From JAAXGX01 sp965221595 (GTDB lineage Bacteria; Acidobacteriota; Vicinamibacteria; Vicinamibacterales; UBA8438): a stretch of 64,000 bases of DNA. The notes under the pieces are model-generated. The model did not search any database. It was given only the letters and a program-made list of their open reading frames with translations, and had not been told where the DNA came from. Within the stretch, counting starts at the first letter, position 1. Each line of letters starts with the position of its first letter. Both the position numbers and the translations under genes were made by a program. Below, piece after piece: positions 54,713 through 64,000 of this stretch. The stretch spans positions 3,472,001 through 3,536,000 of the forward strand of contig OZ244900.1 in the NCBI GenBank assembly GCA_965221595.1, given 5' to 3'.

Positions 54713-56047
54713 ATGACAGCCGACACTGGCGCGTTCGACGCGCACCACCCGCCCTCAGCGGATCTGCTCGCGGATTGCGTGCACTGCGGCTTCTGCCTGC
54801 CCCCGTGTCCCACGTACGCGTTGTGGAGCCGCGAGACCGACTCGCCGCGCGGACGGATCCACCTCCTGAAGGTGGGGCTCGAGGGCAAGGCCTCCATCAC
54901 CCCGGAGTTCGCCCGTCACTTCGACACGTGTCTGGGCTGCATGGCGTGCCTGACCGCCTGCCCCTCCGGCGTGCAGTACGACAAGCTGCTGGACGCCGCC
55001 CGGCCGCAGATCGAGCGGCAGGTTGCGCGGCCGCTGGCCGACCGGTTATTCCGCCGGCTGATCTTCGCCCTGTTCCCCTATCCGCGCCGACTGCGCTGGG
55101 TCGCGCTCCAGTTGTGGGTCTACCAGCGGCTCGGTCTGCAGCGGCTGGCGCGTGCCAGCGGCCTGTTGGACGCACTCCCTGCGCGGCTGCGTGCAATGGA
55201 GGGGGTGGCTCCCCGCGTCTCCGTCGCTGGTGCCTGGTCGTCGCTGCCCGGTGTCGTGCCCGCGACCGGGCCGCGGCGGCGGCGGGTGGCGCTGCTGCTC
55301 GGCTGCGTGCAGCGCGTCTTCTTCAGCGACGTCAATCGCGCGACGGCCCGGGTGCTCGCCGCCGAGGGCTGCGAGGTGGTGATCCCGCGGGGCCAGGGCT
55401 GCTGCGGTGCGCTGCTGCGCCACGCCGGCCTCGAGGACGACGCCGCGGTCTTGGCGCGGCGCTTCATCGACGCGTTCGAGCCCGCGCTCGCCGCTGTCGA
55501 CGCCATCGTGATCAATGCGGCCGGCTGCGGGTCGATGCTCAAGGAGTACGGCCACCTGCTGCGCGACGACCCGGCCTATGCGGTGCGCGCCGCAGCGCTG
55601 GCCGCCAAGTGCCGGGACGTCTCCGAGGTGCTGGCCGACCTCGAGCCGCAGGCGCCCCGGCACCCAGTTCCGATGCGCGTGGCGTACCACGACGCGTGCC
55701 ACCTGCAGCATGCCCAGGGGGTCAGCGCCGAACCGCGGCGCGTGCTGGCGACCATTCCGGAGCTCGACGTGTGCGAGGTGCCGGAAGGCGGGCTGTGCTG
55801 CGGTTCTGCGGGCATCTACAATCTCGTCGAGCCGGAAGCCGCGGGCGCGCTCGGAAGCCGCAAGGCCGGGCACATCCTGTCGACCGGCGCCGACGCCGTC
55901 GTGTCGTCGAATCCGGGTTGTCTGCTGCAGCTCGGCAGCGCGCTGGAAGGTCAGGGCCGACCGTTGCGCACGATGCACCTGATGGAGATCGTCGACGCGT
56001 CGATCCGTGGGGCCGGTGCCCCCACGAGTACCGACAGCCCGTGGTGA
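54713..56047 (+). CDS. glcF: Glycolate oxidase iron-sulfur subunit GlcF
   Basis: This 444-residue electron-transfer subunit of the GlcDEF glycolate (or D-lactate) oxidase carries two [4Fe-4S] clusters: Cys22, Cys25, Cys28, Cys32 (DCVHCGFCLPPCP) and Cys73, Cys76, Cys79, Cys83 (CLGCMACLTACP). Two CCG-type domains follow, with GQGCCGALLRH and GGLCCGSAGIYN. The start ATG at 54713 has GGGGAG 7 bases upstream; the ATG at 54698 is a weaker alternative. The last codons and stop (encoding SPW) lie inside repeat copy D. It is convergent with glcE, whereas glcD, glcE and glcF are usually in one operon. Confidence 0.95.
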   Translation: MTADTGAFDAHHPPSADLLADCVHCGFCLPPCPTYALWSRETDSPRGRIHLLKVGLEGKASITPEFARHFDTCLGCMACLTACPSGVQYDKLLDAARPQIERQVARPLADRLFRRLIFALFPYPRRLRWVALQLWVYQRLGLQRLARASGLLDALPARLRAMEGVAPRVSVAGAWSSLPGVVPATGPRRRRVALLLGCVQRVFFSDVNRATARVLAAEGCEVVIPRGQGCCGALLRHAGLEDDAAVLARRFIDAFEPALAAVDAIVINAAGCGSMLKEYGHLLRDDPAYAVRAAALAAKCRDVSEVLADLEPQAPRHPVPMRVAYHDACHLQHAQGVSAEPRRVLATIPELDVCEVPEGGLCCGSAGIYNLVEPEAAGALGSRKAGHILSTGADAVVSSNPGCLLQLGSALEGQGRPLRTMHLMEIVDASIRGAGAPTSTDSPW

Positions 56048-56182
56048 GCATATCGGCCATATTCAACCGAGAAACAACGCAGTCGGCGGCGTGGGGCAGC
56101 AATCGGAGCGCAGGCGGCGCCTGCCGGGCGCAGACGGAGTGCAGCGCCCGTCGAATGCAGCGGGGTCTCTTGCCACGGGCTG
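56035..56182 (-). repeat. Interspersed inverted-end repeat, copy D, overlapping the glcF stop
   Basis: A 148-bp copy in inverse orientation relative to A and B. Perfect ends CAGCCCGTGG (56035-56044) and CCACGGGCTG (56173-56182). Read on the minus strand it contains GCTGCATTCGACGGGCGCTGCA and then a GTTGAATA block, as in A and B. It occupies the gap between the convergent glcF and glcE genes and supplies the last three sense codons and stop of glcF. Confidence 0.75.
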
Positions 56183-56206
56183 GCCGAACCGCGCACGCCG
56201 CGCGTT

Positions 56207-57478
56207 CTACAGCCCACCCGGCCCGCAGCCGGTGTTCAGCAGCCCGTGCGGATCGAACCGGCGCTTGATGGTTTCCATCACGCGCCGACCCGCGCCGATC
56301 GAGCCCCAGGGATCCACGTGCCGGCGCAGCGCCGGTTCGCCACACCGAATCACGGCCGAGCCGCGGCCGGGGGGCAGGCGCTCGCGCAGCTCCTCGACCA
56401 GCCGCGCCTGGATCTCGAGCGCGCCGTCGAGGCGCAGGTCGACGACACCGAGCGCGGCCCGTCCGGCAACGGCCATGCCGAGTCCCAGCGCCTCCGCCCG
56501 GTCCCGCAGCCAGACGAGCGTCGGAAACAGCTCCGCCGGCACGGTGCTCAGCTTGACGAGCGTGCCGTCCGAGGACCAGTGCGCCAGGTGCCGGCGCCAC
56601 TTCGCCTGCTCGTCTCCGCCGCCGTGGACGACCGCGCCGACATCCGCACCCGCGATGGCGCAGGCCGCGTCGGCCTGCTGCGACGCGGCCTCCTCGACCG
56701 ATTCGAACCGTACCAGCAGGCGTGGCCGGGGCGCGGCGAGCTCGATCGAAACCGGTGCCAGCGCCGAGCCCGCGAGCCGGGCGGCGACCGGCGCGGCCTC
56801 TTCGAGGGAATCGAAGGTCAGCTCCACGGTGCGCGAAGCCGGGGGCACGGGCGCCAGCTTGAACGTCGCCGTGAGGATGACGCCGAGGCAGCCGAACGAA
56901 CCGGTCAGCAGGCGCGAGAGATCGTAGCCGGCAACGTTCTTGACGACGACGCCGCCGGCCTTCGCCACACGGCCGTCGATGCGCGCCAGGGTGATGCCTA
57001 TAATCGAGTCGCGCGGCGCGCCGTGGCCGTGGCGGCGCGGACCGCTGTCGTTGGTGGCGACGACGCCGCCGACCGTCGCGCGGTCCGGCCACGGCGCATC
57101 CCACGGCAGCCGCTGGCCGTGCGCCGCGAGCCGGGCGTTCACGGTCGCGAGCGTGGCGCCGGCCTCGACCGTGGCCGTCAGATCGCCATACCGGTGCTCG
57201 ACGACGTCGCGGATTGCCCCGGTGGACAGCAGCAGGTCCACGTCGCCGCCTAGCGACCCCCACTGCAGCTTCGTGCGCCCCCCCGCCACCCGCACCTGAA
57301 GCTGCTCGGTCGCCGCCCACGCCAGCGTGGCCGCCAGCGCGTCGCCGTTCGTCGGCTCGGCAACCATGCGCGGCTGCACGCCGTCGACGGCGTCGTCGTC
57401 GACGGCGGCCCGCGCCCCGCTGCCCGTCTGCTCCGCCAGCCGCTCGAGCAGTGCCGCCGTGGACCCGACGGCCGCCAT
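56207..57478 (-). CDS. glcE: Glycolate oxidase FAD-binding subunit GlcE
   Basis: This 423-residue FAD-binding subunit of the GlcDEF complex has the FAD-type 4 signature in QVRVAGGRTKLQWG and TVGGVVATNDSGPRRHGHGA. Further blocks are IDGRVAKAGGVVVKNVAGYD and LSRLLTGSFGCLGVI. It is shorter than GlcD and lacks the long FAD-oxidase C-terminal domain, as expected for GlcE. Its ATG overlaps the glcD stop (TGATG). Its C-terminus faces repeat copy D. Confidence 0.94.
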   Translation of the reverse strand: MAAVGSTAALLERLAEQTGSGARAAVDDDAVDGVQPRMVAEPTNGDALAATLAWAATEQLQVRVAGGRTKLQWGSLGGDVDLLLSTGAIRDVVEHRYGDLTATVEAGATLATVNARLAAHGQRLPWDAPWPDRATVGGVVATNDSGPRRHGHGAPRDSIIGITLARIDGRVAKAGGVVVKNVAGYDLSRLLTGSFGCLGVILTATFKLAPVPPASRTVELTFDSLEEAAPVAARLAGSALAPVSIELAAPRPRLLVRFESVEEAASQQADAACAIAGADVGAVVHGGGDEQAKWRRHLAHWSSDGTLVKLSTVPAELFPTLVWLRDRAEALGLGMAVAGRAALGVVDLRLDGALEIQARLVEELRERLPPGRGSAVIRCGEPALRRHVDPWGSIGAGRRVMETIKRRFDPHGLLNTGCGPGGL

Positions 57479-58926
57479 CAGACCCGCTCCGCCAGGCCGG
57501 CCGCCTCGGCCGGATGCCTGCGGTACGGACCGGGGACCTCCCCGCACAGGCGCGGCGTCGGGAACACCTTGCCCGGGTTGCAGATGTTGCCGGGATCGAA
57601 CGCGCACCGCACGAGCTGCATCGTGTCGAGGTCGTTGTCGTTGAACATCTTCGGCAGATGCTCGGCCTTGTCGGCACCCACGCCGTGCTCTCCGGTGATC
57701 GACCCGCCGACGTCGAGGCAGTACGTCAGAATCTCGGAAGCAACGTCGTGCGCCAGGTCGGCCTGTCCGGCGATCCGCTCGTCGTAGCAGACCAGCGGGT
57801 GGAGATTGCCGTCGCCGGCGTGGAACACGTTGCCGATCTTCAGACCCGAGCGTTCGGACAGGCTGCGGATCCGGCCGAGCACCTCCGGCAGCCGCGTGCG
57901 CGGGATGACGCCGTCCTGCACGTAGTAGCTCGGAGACACGCGGCCCATCGCGGCAAAGGCCGCCTTGCGACCCTGCCAGAACCGCGCCCGCTGCGCGTCG
58001 GTCCGGGCCACCTGGATCTCGAGCGCCTGCGCCGCGGTGCAGACCTCTTCGACGCGGCCGAAGAGCGCCGTCACGTCAGCCTCTGCGCCGTCGAGCTCGA
58101 CGATCAGGATCGCCTCGGCAGGTGGAAAATCGGGGTGCACCGCCGCCTCGGCCGCCTCGATCGTCACCCGGTCCATCATCTCGACCGCCGCCGGGATGAT
58201 GCCCGCGCCGATGATGCCCGACACGGCATTGCCGGCTGCCTCGGTGGAGTCGAACGCAGCCAGCAGGGTTTGCACGGCGGCCGGCTTCCGGAGCAGCTTG
58301 AGCGTCACCCGGGTGACCACCGCCAGTGTGCCCTCCGAGCCGACCAGAACGCCGAGCAGGTCCAGGCCGGGCCCGTCGAGCGCGGGGCCGCCCAGCCGGA
58401 TCGACTCGCCATCCGGCAGTACGGCCTCTACGCCGAGGACGTGATGCACGGTGAAACCGTACTTGAGGCAATGCGCGCCGCCCGAGTTCTCGGCCACGTT
58501 GCCGCCGATCGAGCAGATGACCTGGCTCGACGGATCCGGCGCGTAGTAGTAGCCGTCTGCGGCCACCGCGTTGCTCACATCGAGATTCATAACGCCCGGC
58601 TCGACCGTGATGCAGCGGTTCGGGATGTCGATCTCCAGGACCCGATTCATCCGCGTCATCACGATCAGGACGCCGTCAGGATGCGGCATGGCGCCGCCGG
58701 ACAGACCGGTGCCCTGGCCGCGCGCCACGAACGGCACACCCCCCTCGTGGCAGAGGCGCACGATGCGCTGCACCTGCTCCGCGGAGGTCGGCAGCACCGC
58801 GACACCGGGCTTCGAGCGCAGCTTCACCAGGCCGTCCGTCTCGTACGTCAGGAGCTCGCCGTGGTCGCGCACCATTCCCTCGGCGCCCACGATCTGTTCG
58901 AGACCGGCGAGAAACGTCTGGTTCAC
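57478..58926 (-). CDS. glcD: Glycolate oxidase catalytic subunit GlcD
   Basis: This 482-residue FAD-dependent 2-hydroxyacid oxidase converts glycolate (or D-lactate) to the 2-oxoacid and passes electrons to GlcE/GlcF. The FAD domain shows VPFVARGQGTGLSGGAMP and SIGGNVAENSGGAHCLKYG. The oxidase C-domain has NVFHAGDGNLHPLV and GEHGVGADK. The start is GTG at 58926 because AGGAGG lies 9 bases upstream; a TTG at 58953 is less likely. Glycolate and D-lactate oxidases cannot be separated by sequence reading alone, but the full D/E/F set favours glycolate. Confidence 0.95.
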   Translation of the reverse strand: MNQTFLAGLEQIVGAEGMVRDHGELLTYETDGLVKLRSKPGVAVLPTSAEQVQRIVRLCHEGGVPFVARGQGTGLSGGAMPHPDGVLIVMTRMNRVLEIDIPNRCITVEPGVMNLDVSNAVAADGYYYAPDPSSQVICSIGGNVAENSGGAHCLKYGFTVHHVLGVEAVLPDGESIRLGGPALDGPGLDLLGVLVGSEGTLAVVTRVTLKLLRKPAAVQTLLAAFDSTEAAGNAVSGIIGAGIIPAAVEMMDRVTIEAAEAAVHPDFPPAEAILIVELDGAEADVTALFGRVEEVCTAAQALEIQVARTDAQRARFWQGRKAAFAAMGRVSPSYYVQDGVIPRTRLPEVLGRIRSLSERSGLKIGNVFHAGDGNLHPLVCYDERIAGQADLAHDVASEILTYCLDVGGSITGEHGVGADKAEHLPKMFNDNDLDTMQLVRCAFDPGNICNPGKVFPTPRLCGEVPGPYRRHPAEAAGLAERV

Positions 58927-58966
58927 GGCGGCCAACCTCCTGCCGCAGCTCAACAGTTCTGAATGT

Positions 58967-60442
58967 CTACGGCCTCGAATACTGGTCGATGACGCGCGTG
59001 ATGGCCCGCTGGCAGACCTGGCAGAATCCGACAGGGTTCCGGGTGAACATGATGCAGTCGACCTCCGGCCGGTAGAGGCCCGTCGGTTCGTACGACGCGC
59101 CCTCGAACGCCCCCACCCGACCGGCGTGGGGCAGCGCCTGGAGCAGCGCCGTCTCGCGCTCCATCTGTGCCGTGAAGAGTGCGTCCAACCGATTCTCGGC
59201 TGCCCCCGCCAACCGCAGCGACTGTCGCTCGCGCTGCGCCGCCGTGCTCCCCTGCTCGAACGCCGCCTTGTCCCAGGGGGTGGGCAGCGGGGTGTCGTCG
59301 GCGACGAGATCGCCCCACTTGAGGTTCTCCGGATCGTGCAGCGCCGTCACGTTCGGCTCCCACGGTTCGGGGTGCTGCGCCGCACCCGTCTCGTACGCCA
59401 CGTCCGAGGTGTAGTACTCGTCGGCCAGGCCGGCGAAATGATGCCCGAACTCGTGGACGAATACGTATTCGGCGAACGCCGTGTCCGCGGCCGCGGTCGC
59501 CTGGAAGTTGAAGATCCCACCGCCGCCATACTGCGCCTCGTTGACCAGAATCTCAAGGAACTCGTAGGGCGCCGCCGACGCCGCGTCGCGCAGCGTGCGG
59601 TTGTCGTAGGTGAGCAGATAGCGTTCGGAATCGAAGATGTTGTACTCGGTCGACAGCGGCGTCCGGCGGAACGCGAGCGCCCGCGGGCGGCTGACGCCCG
59701 AACCGGCCGACGGGAGGTCGAGCCCCCACACGTTGAAGTCCGAGCGGCGACTCCTGAACGGCTCCTCCTCGAACAGGGCCCCGACCAGCCGCCGGGCGTC
59801 GGCACGAAACTTGGGCAGCTCCGCCTCGACGTACCCTTCTCCAATCACCAGCAGGTCGACCTTCTGCGCCGGCGGGCCGTTTTGCTGCAGAGCCCAGACT
59901 TCGCCCATAGGCGGCCGATCGACCGGATTGACGAAGCGCGACTCCGGATCGACTACGGTAGACCAGATCTCGCGAAAGCTGTTCTCCGCATCGCGCACCT
60001 TGAGCACGACCTGAACGGGCCGCCGCGGCCAGGGAAAGCGCACCGACTCGTGGAAGGTGCGGTGCACCTGGCGTGATTCGGGCGTTGTCTCCCACTCGCC
60101 GTAGATCGACGCGAATCCACGCGAGTAGACCACCCGGTTCGTCCGCCGGTCGACCACCTCGAAGAGGTACTTGCCGAGATTGAGATCGTCAACCAGCCGT
60201 GTCCGGCTGCCAGCCCATGGGCCGTCGGATACCACCCGATCCAGACCGAAGATCTCCGTTCCCCGTCCACCGGAGTGGAAGTAGTCGACGCGCATCGTCT
60301 TGTTGATGAAATGCGCGCCGAAGTTCTCGCCGGGGGCGGATCCACCCTGCCGCGCAGCCAGACCCCAGGAGCTCACGGCGCAGGCCGCTGCCAGCAGAAT
60401 GCCCACAAGGCGACGGGCGGCGATTGCTCCCATGTAACCCAT
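58967..60442 (-). CDS. Secreted zinc metallopeptidase, M64 (IgA peptidase) type
   Basis: This 491-residue exported protease has the zinc motif HEFGHHFAGLADEYY, with His330, Glu331 and His334. The GLADEY extension is typical of peptidase family M64. The signal peptide is RRLVGILLAAACAVSSWGLA. The N-terminal third is a beta-rich domain (TMRVDYFHSGGRGTEIFGLD), then KVDLLVIGEGYVEAELPKF starts the peptidase domain. It ends with CIMFTRNPVGFCQVCQRAI, three cysteines that could form a disulfide and bind metal. An internal ATG at 60433 is an alternative start. The target is unknown; it need not be IgA. Confidence 0.92.
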   Translation of the reverse strand: MGYMGAIAARRLVGILLAAACAVSSWGLAARQGGSAPGENFGAHFINKTMRVDYFHSGGRGTEIFGLDRVVSDGPWAGSRTRLVDDLNLGKYLFEVVDRRTNRVVYSRGFASIYGEWETTPESRQVHRTFHESVRFPWPRRPVQVVLKVRDAENSFREIWSTVVDPESRFVNPVDRPPMGEVWALQQNGPPAQKVDLLVIGEGYVEAELPKFRADARRLVGALFEEEPFRSRRSDFNVWGLDLPSAGSGVSRPRALAFRRTPLSTEYNIFDSERYLLTYDNRTLRDAASAAPYEFLEILVNEAQYGGGGIFNFQATAAADTAFAEYVFVHEFGHHFAGLADEYYTSDVAYETGAAQHPEPWEPNVTALHDPENLKWGDLVADDTPLPTPWDKAAFEQGSTAAQRERQSLRLAGAAENRLDALFTAQMERETALLQALPHAGRVGAFEGASYEPTGLYRPEVDCIMFTRNPVGFCQVCQRAITRVIDQYSRP

Positions 60443-60451
60443 TCTAGTCTT

Positions 60452-61162
60452 CTAGTCGCTGACGGCAAGCTCGCCCGGCACGATCGGCCGCGTGCGCGGG
60501 AGCTTCCCGCGATAGGCCATCCACCCCGCCGCGGCGAGCACGCCGACGAACGCGGCCAGCTTCGCAGCATCCGCCACCCGCGTCGCTGGCAGCACGGCCC
60601 ACAGCAGCCACAGCACCGGCTGCGCGAGACAGACTGCCCAGACGGCTCCGTAGAAGTAGCGCCGCTCCCGCCCCTCGCCCTTCGTCGACGGCTTGACCCG
60701 CGGCAGCCGCCCCGCCCCGCCCAGAACCCACACCGCGCCGGCGAGCGGAAAGTATGCGATTTCGTAGATCTGGCGCAGATACCAGCCGCCGCTCGCAACA
60801 GCCACGACGAGCCCCCCGAGGTTGAGCATCCCGAACGTCACCACAGCGCTCCACGCCAGCGTGTAGCAAACGCGCCGGTAGAAGGGGTTTGGTTTGTCCT
60901 CCGTAAAGCGGATGATGTAAGGTCGCGGCTCCACCCCGGGCAGCCGGCCGCGCAGCCCGGCCACGCCCGTCCCCACCAGCACCATCCCCAGCCAGCCCGC
61001 CATGCGCTGGTCGAAGCCCGCATCGAACAGGTCGAAAGTCAACGGCCCCGGAGCGATGAAGCACACCCAGACCCAGATCGGCCAGTGCGCCAGGCGATAG
61101 GCCACCGTGTTGCGGTCGCGAATCCGCCGGCGGCTCGCAACCTCCACCGGAATGCGTTCCAC
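60452..61162 (-). CDS. Polytopic membrane protein of unknown function
   Basis: I cannot name this 236-residue protein. It has about six to seven hydrophobic helices, including WPIWVWVCFIAPGPLTF, MAGWLGMVLVGTGVAG, YTLAWSAVVTFGMLNLGGLV, AVWAVCLAQPVLWLLWAVL and LAAFVGVLAAAGWMAY. A charged loop (PRPYIIRFTEDKPNPFYRR) separates helices two and three. The start is GTG at 61162, preceded by a very strong GGGAGGGG site; the ATG at 61198 has none. Its stop lies 9 bases before the peptidase start, so the two are co-transcribed. Confidence 0.8.
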   Translation of the reverse strand: MERIPVEVASRRRIRDRNTVAYRLAHWPIWVWVCFIAPGPLTFDLFDAGFDQRMAGWLGMVLVGTGVAGLRGRLPGVEPRPYIIRFTEDKPNPFYRRVCYTLAWSAVVTFGMLNLGGLVVAVASGGWYLRQIYEIAYFPLAGAVWVLGGAGRLPRVKPSTKGEGRERRYFYGAVWAVCLAQPVLWLLWAVLPATRVADAAKLAAFVGVLAAAGWMAYRGKLPRTRPIVPGELAVSD

Positions 61163-61498
61163 GCTGCCCCTCCCTTGCCTGGCAGCCCGCTGCGGCATAC
61201 TCCGCCGCCCCGCTCGCCGGCCGCGCCCCCGCTTCGCCGACTCGGCCGAAGCGCTCACCGAAGTCCCCGGTCCGGCCCGGCCCTCGGTCTCCGCTCGGTC
61301 CCGCGGCGCCCTTCGCACCGCGCCCGCCACACCCGCCGGCACCCAGAAGTGCCTCCCGACACCCCCCGCGCGCCGGCCAGTCCGCCACGGCCGACCAGGC
61401 GCCACGCCAACGAGCAGAAGATTCTCCCTCGGCTACCCTCTCTTCAACGCCCCGCCTTCGGTGCGCCTTCCTTCTCCCTACGCCACCCGTACACACGA
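61163..61498. other. Non-coding stretch between membrane-protein gene and rRNA terminator
   Basis: The stretch is C- and G-rich with no ribosome-site-supported frame, no tRNA and no repeat that I can recognise. It must contain the promoter of the gene starting at 61162 and lies downstream of the rRNA operon. Confidence 0.5.
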
Positions 61499-61527
61499 AC
61501 ACCCGGGGCCATTCCGACCCCGGGTGT
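61499..61527 (-). terminator. rRNA operon terminator hairpin
   Basis: A perfect 10-bp stem ACACCCGGGG (61499-61508) / CCCCGGGTGT (61518-61527) with a 9-base loop lies 10 bases beyond the 3' end of 5S rRNA on the minus strand. The downstream U-run is poor, so it is only a likely terminator. Confidence 0.7.
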
Positions 61528-61537
61528 CTGAAAATAA

Positions 61538-61655
61538 TCCCGGCAGCGACCTACTCTCCCACGGAGTCTCCCCCGCAGTACCATCGGCGGAAGAGGGCTT
61601 AACTGCCGTGTTCGGTATGGGAACGGGTGTTTCCCCTCTCCTATGACCACCGGGA
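61538..61655 (-). rRNA. 5S ribosomal RNA
   Basis: The minus strand reads TCCCGGTGGTCATAGGAGAG at the 5' end (61655), CCCATACCGAACACGGCAGT in the middle and GGTCGCTGCCGGGA at the 3' end; the ends pair. About 118 nt. The 141-bp spacer to 23S (61656-61796) holds no tRNA. Confidence 0.95.
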
Positions 61656-61796
61656 AACAAAAAACCGAACCCCGCACATCCGACGGGCGCCCGGCCCCGG
61701 CCGACCGGCGTATACCGCGGTCCGGCCAGGCAATTCCTGCCCTGCTCAACTGAATACTCCACAAACGGCAGCTTCCCGACTCAGTGCAAACAAATA

Positions 61797-64000
<2,204 letters not shown>

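Overview
This is a GC-rich chromosomal segment, about 70% GC by eye, with a complete housekeeping DNA-repair and fatty-acid cluster and one rRNA operon at its right edge. The gene mix suggests an Acidobacteriota genome, most likely class Vicinamibacteria. That mix is form-II CO-dehydrogenase-like hydroxylases, DUF1592/DUF1552 secreted pairs, secreted ankyrin proteins, a secreted 'WGDPDLQG' family protein, a tannase-family esterase and PQQ-like propellers. The taxonomic call is an inference from gene families; the partial 23S gene at 61797-64000 would settle it.

Left part (1-25 kb), metabolic and secreted genes. A molybdenum hydroxylase operon (635-6717) has one [2Fe-2S] subunit, one FAD subunit and two near-duplicate molybdopterin subunits. 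After it come an exported PQQ-like propeller, a metallophosphoesterase, a 3-hydroxyisobutyrate-dehydrogenase-like enzyme, an exported carboxymuconolactone-decarboxylase-like protein and a tannase-family esterase. A minus-strand cluster (13141-18731) encodes three paralogous exported ankyrin proteins with a cytochrome c'-like protein among them. It is divergent from a DUF1592/DUF1552 pair (18848-22687). A DinB-like gene and two small secreted proteins close this part.

Middle part (25.1-43.2 kb), a defence island read entirely on the minus strand and ending at a tRNA-CAT gene (43349-43425). It holds a complete class 1 DISARM set in canonical order: drmD, drmMI, drmA, drmB, drmC. An ATPase-PIN nuclease pair (31206-33060) lies between drmMI and drmA, and its PIN gene overlaps the drmA start codon. 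A second, unrelated ATPase-PIN pair (41392-43189), an AbiEi/DUF6088-like regulator (40594-41190) and a possible 36-residue microprotein (40491-40601) precede drmD. This composite is the most interesting system in the window.

Right part (43.4-64 kb), mostly core genes. The run yebC-ruvC-ruvA-ruvB-fabH-queA is a compact minus-strand operon. It is followed by a DUF2231 membrane protein, a GNAT enzyme, a Tat-exported thiamine-diphosphate enzyme, a membrane-anchored RidA, a quinone oxidoreductase, the three glycolate oxidase subunits (glcF convergent with glcE/glcD), an M64-type peptidase, a membrane protein, and the 5S and 3' part of 23S rRNA (minus strand).

An interspersed repeat with 10-bp inverted ends (CAGCCCGTGG) occurs in at least four intergenic places (450-607, 22779-22934, 53064-53110, 56035-56182). 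I found no explanation for it among known element types.
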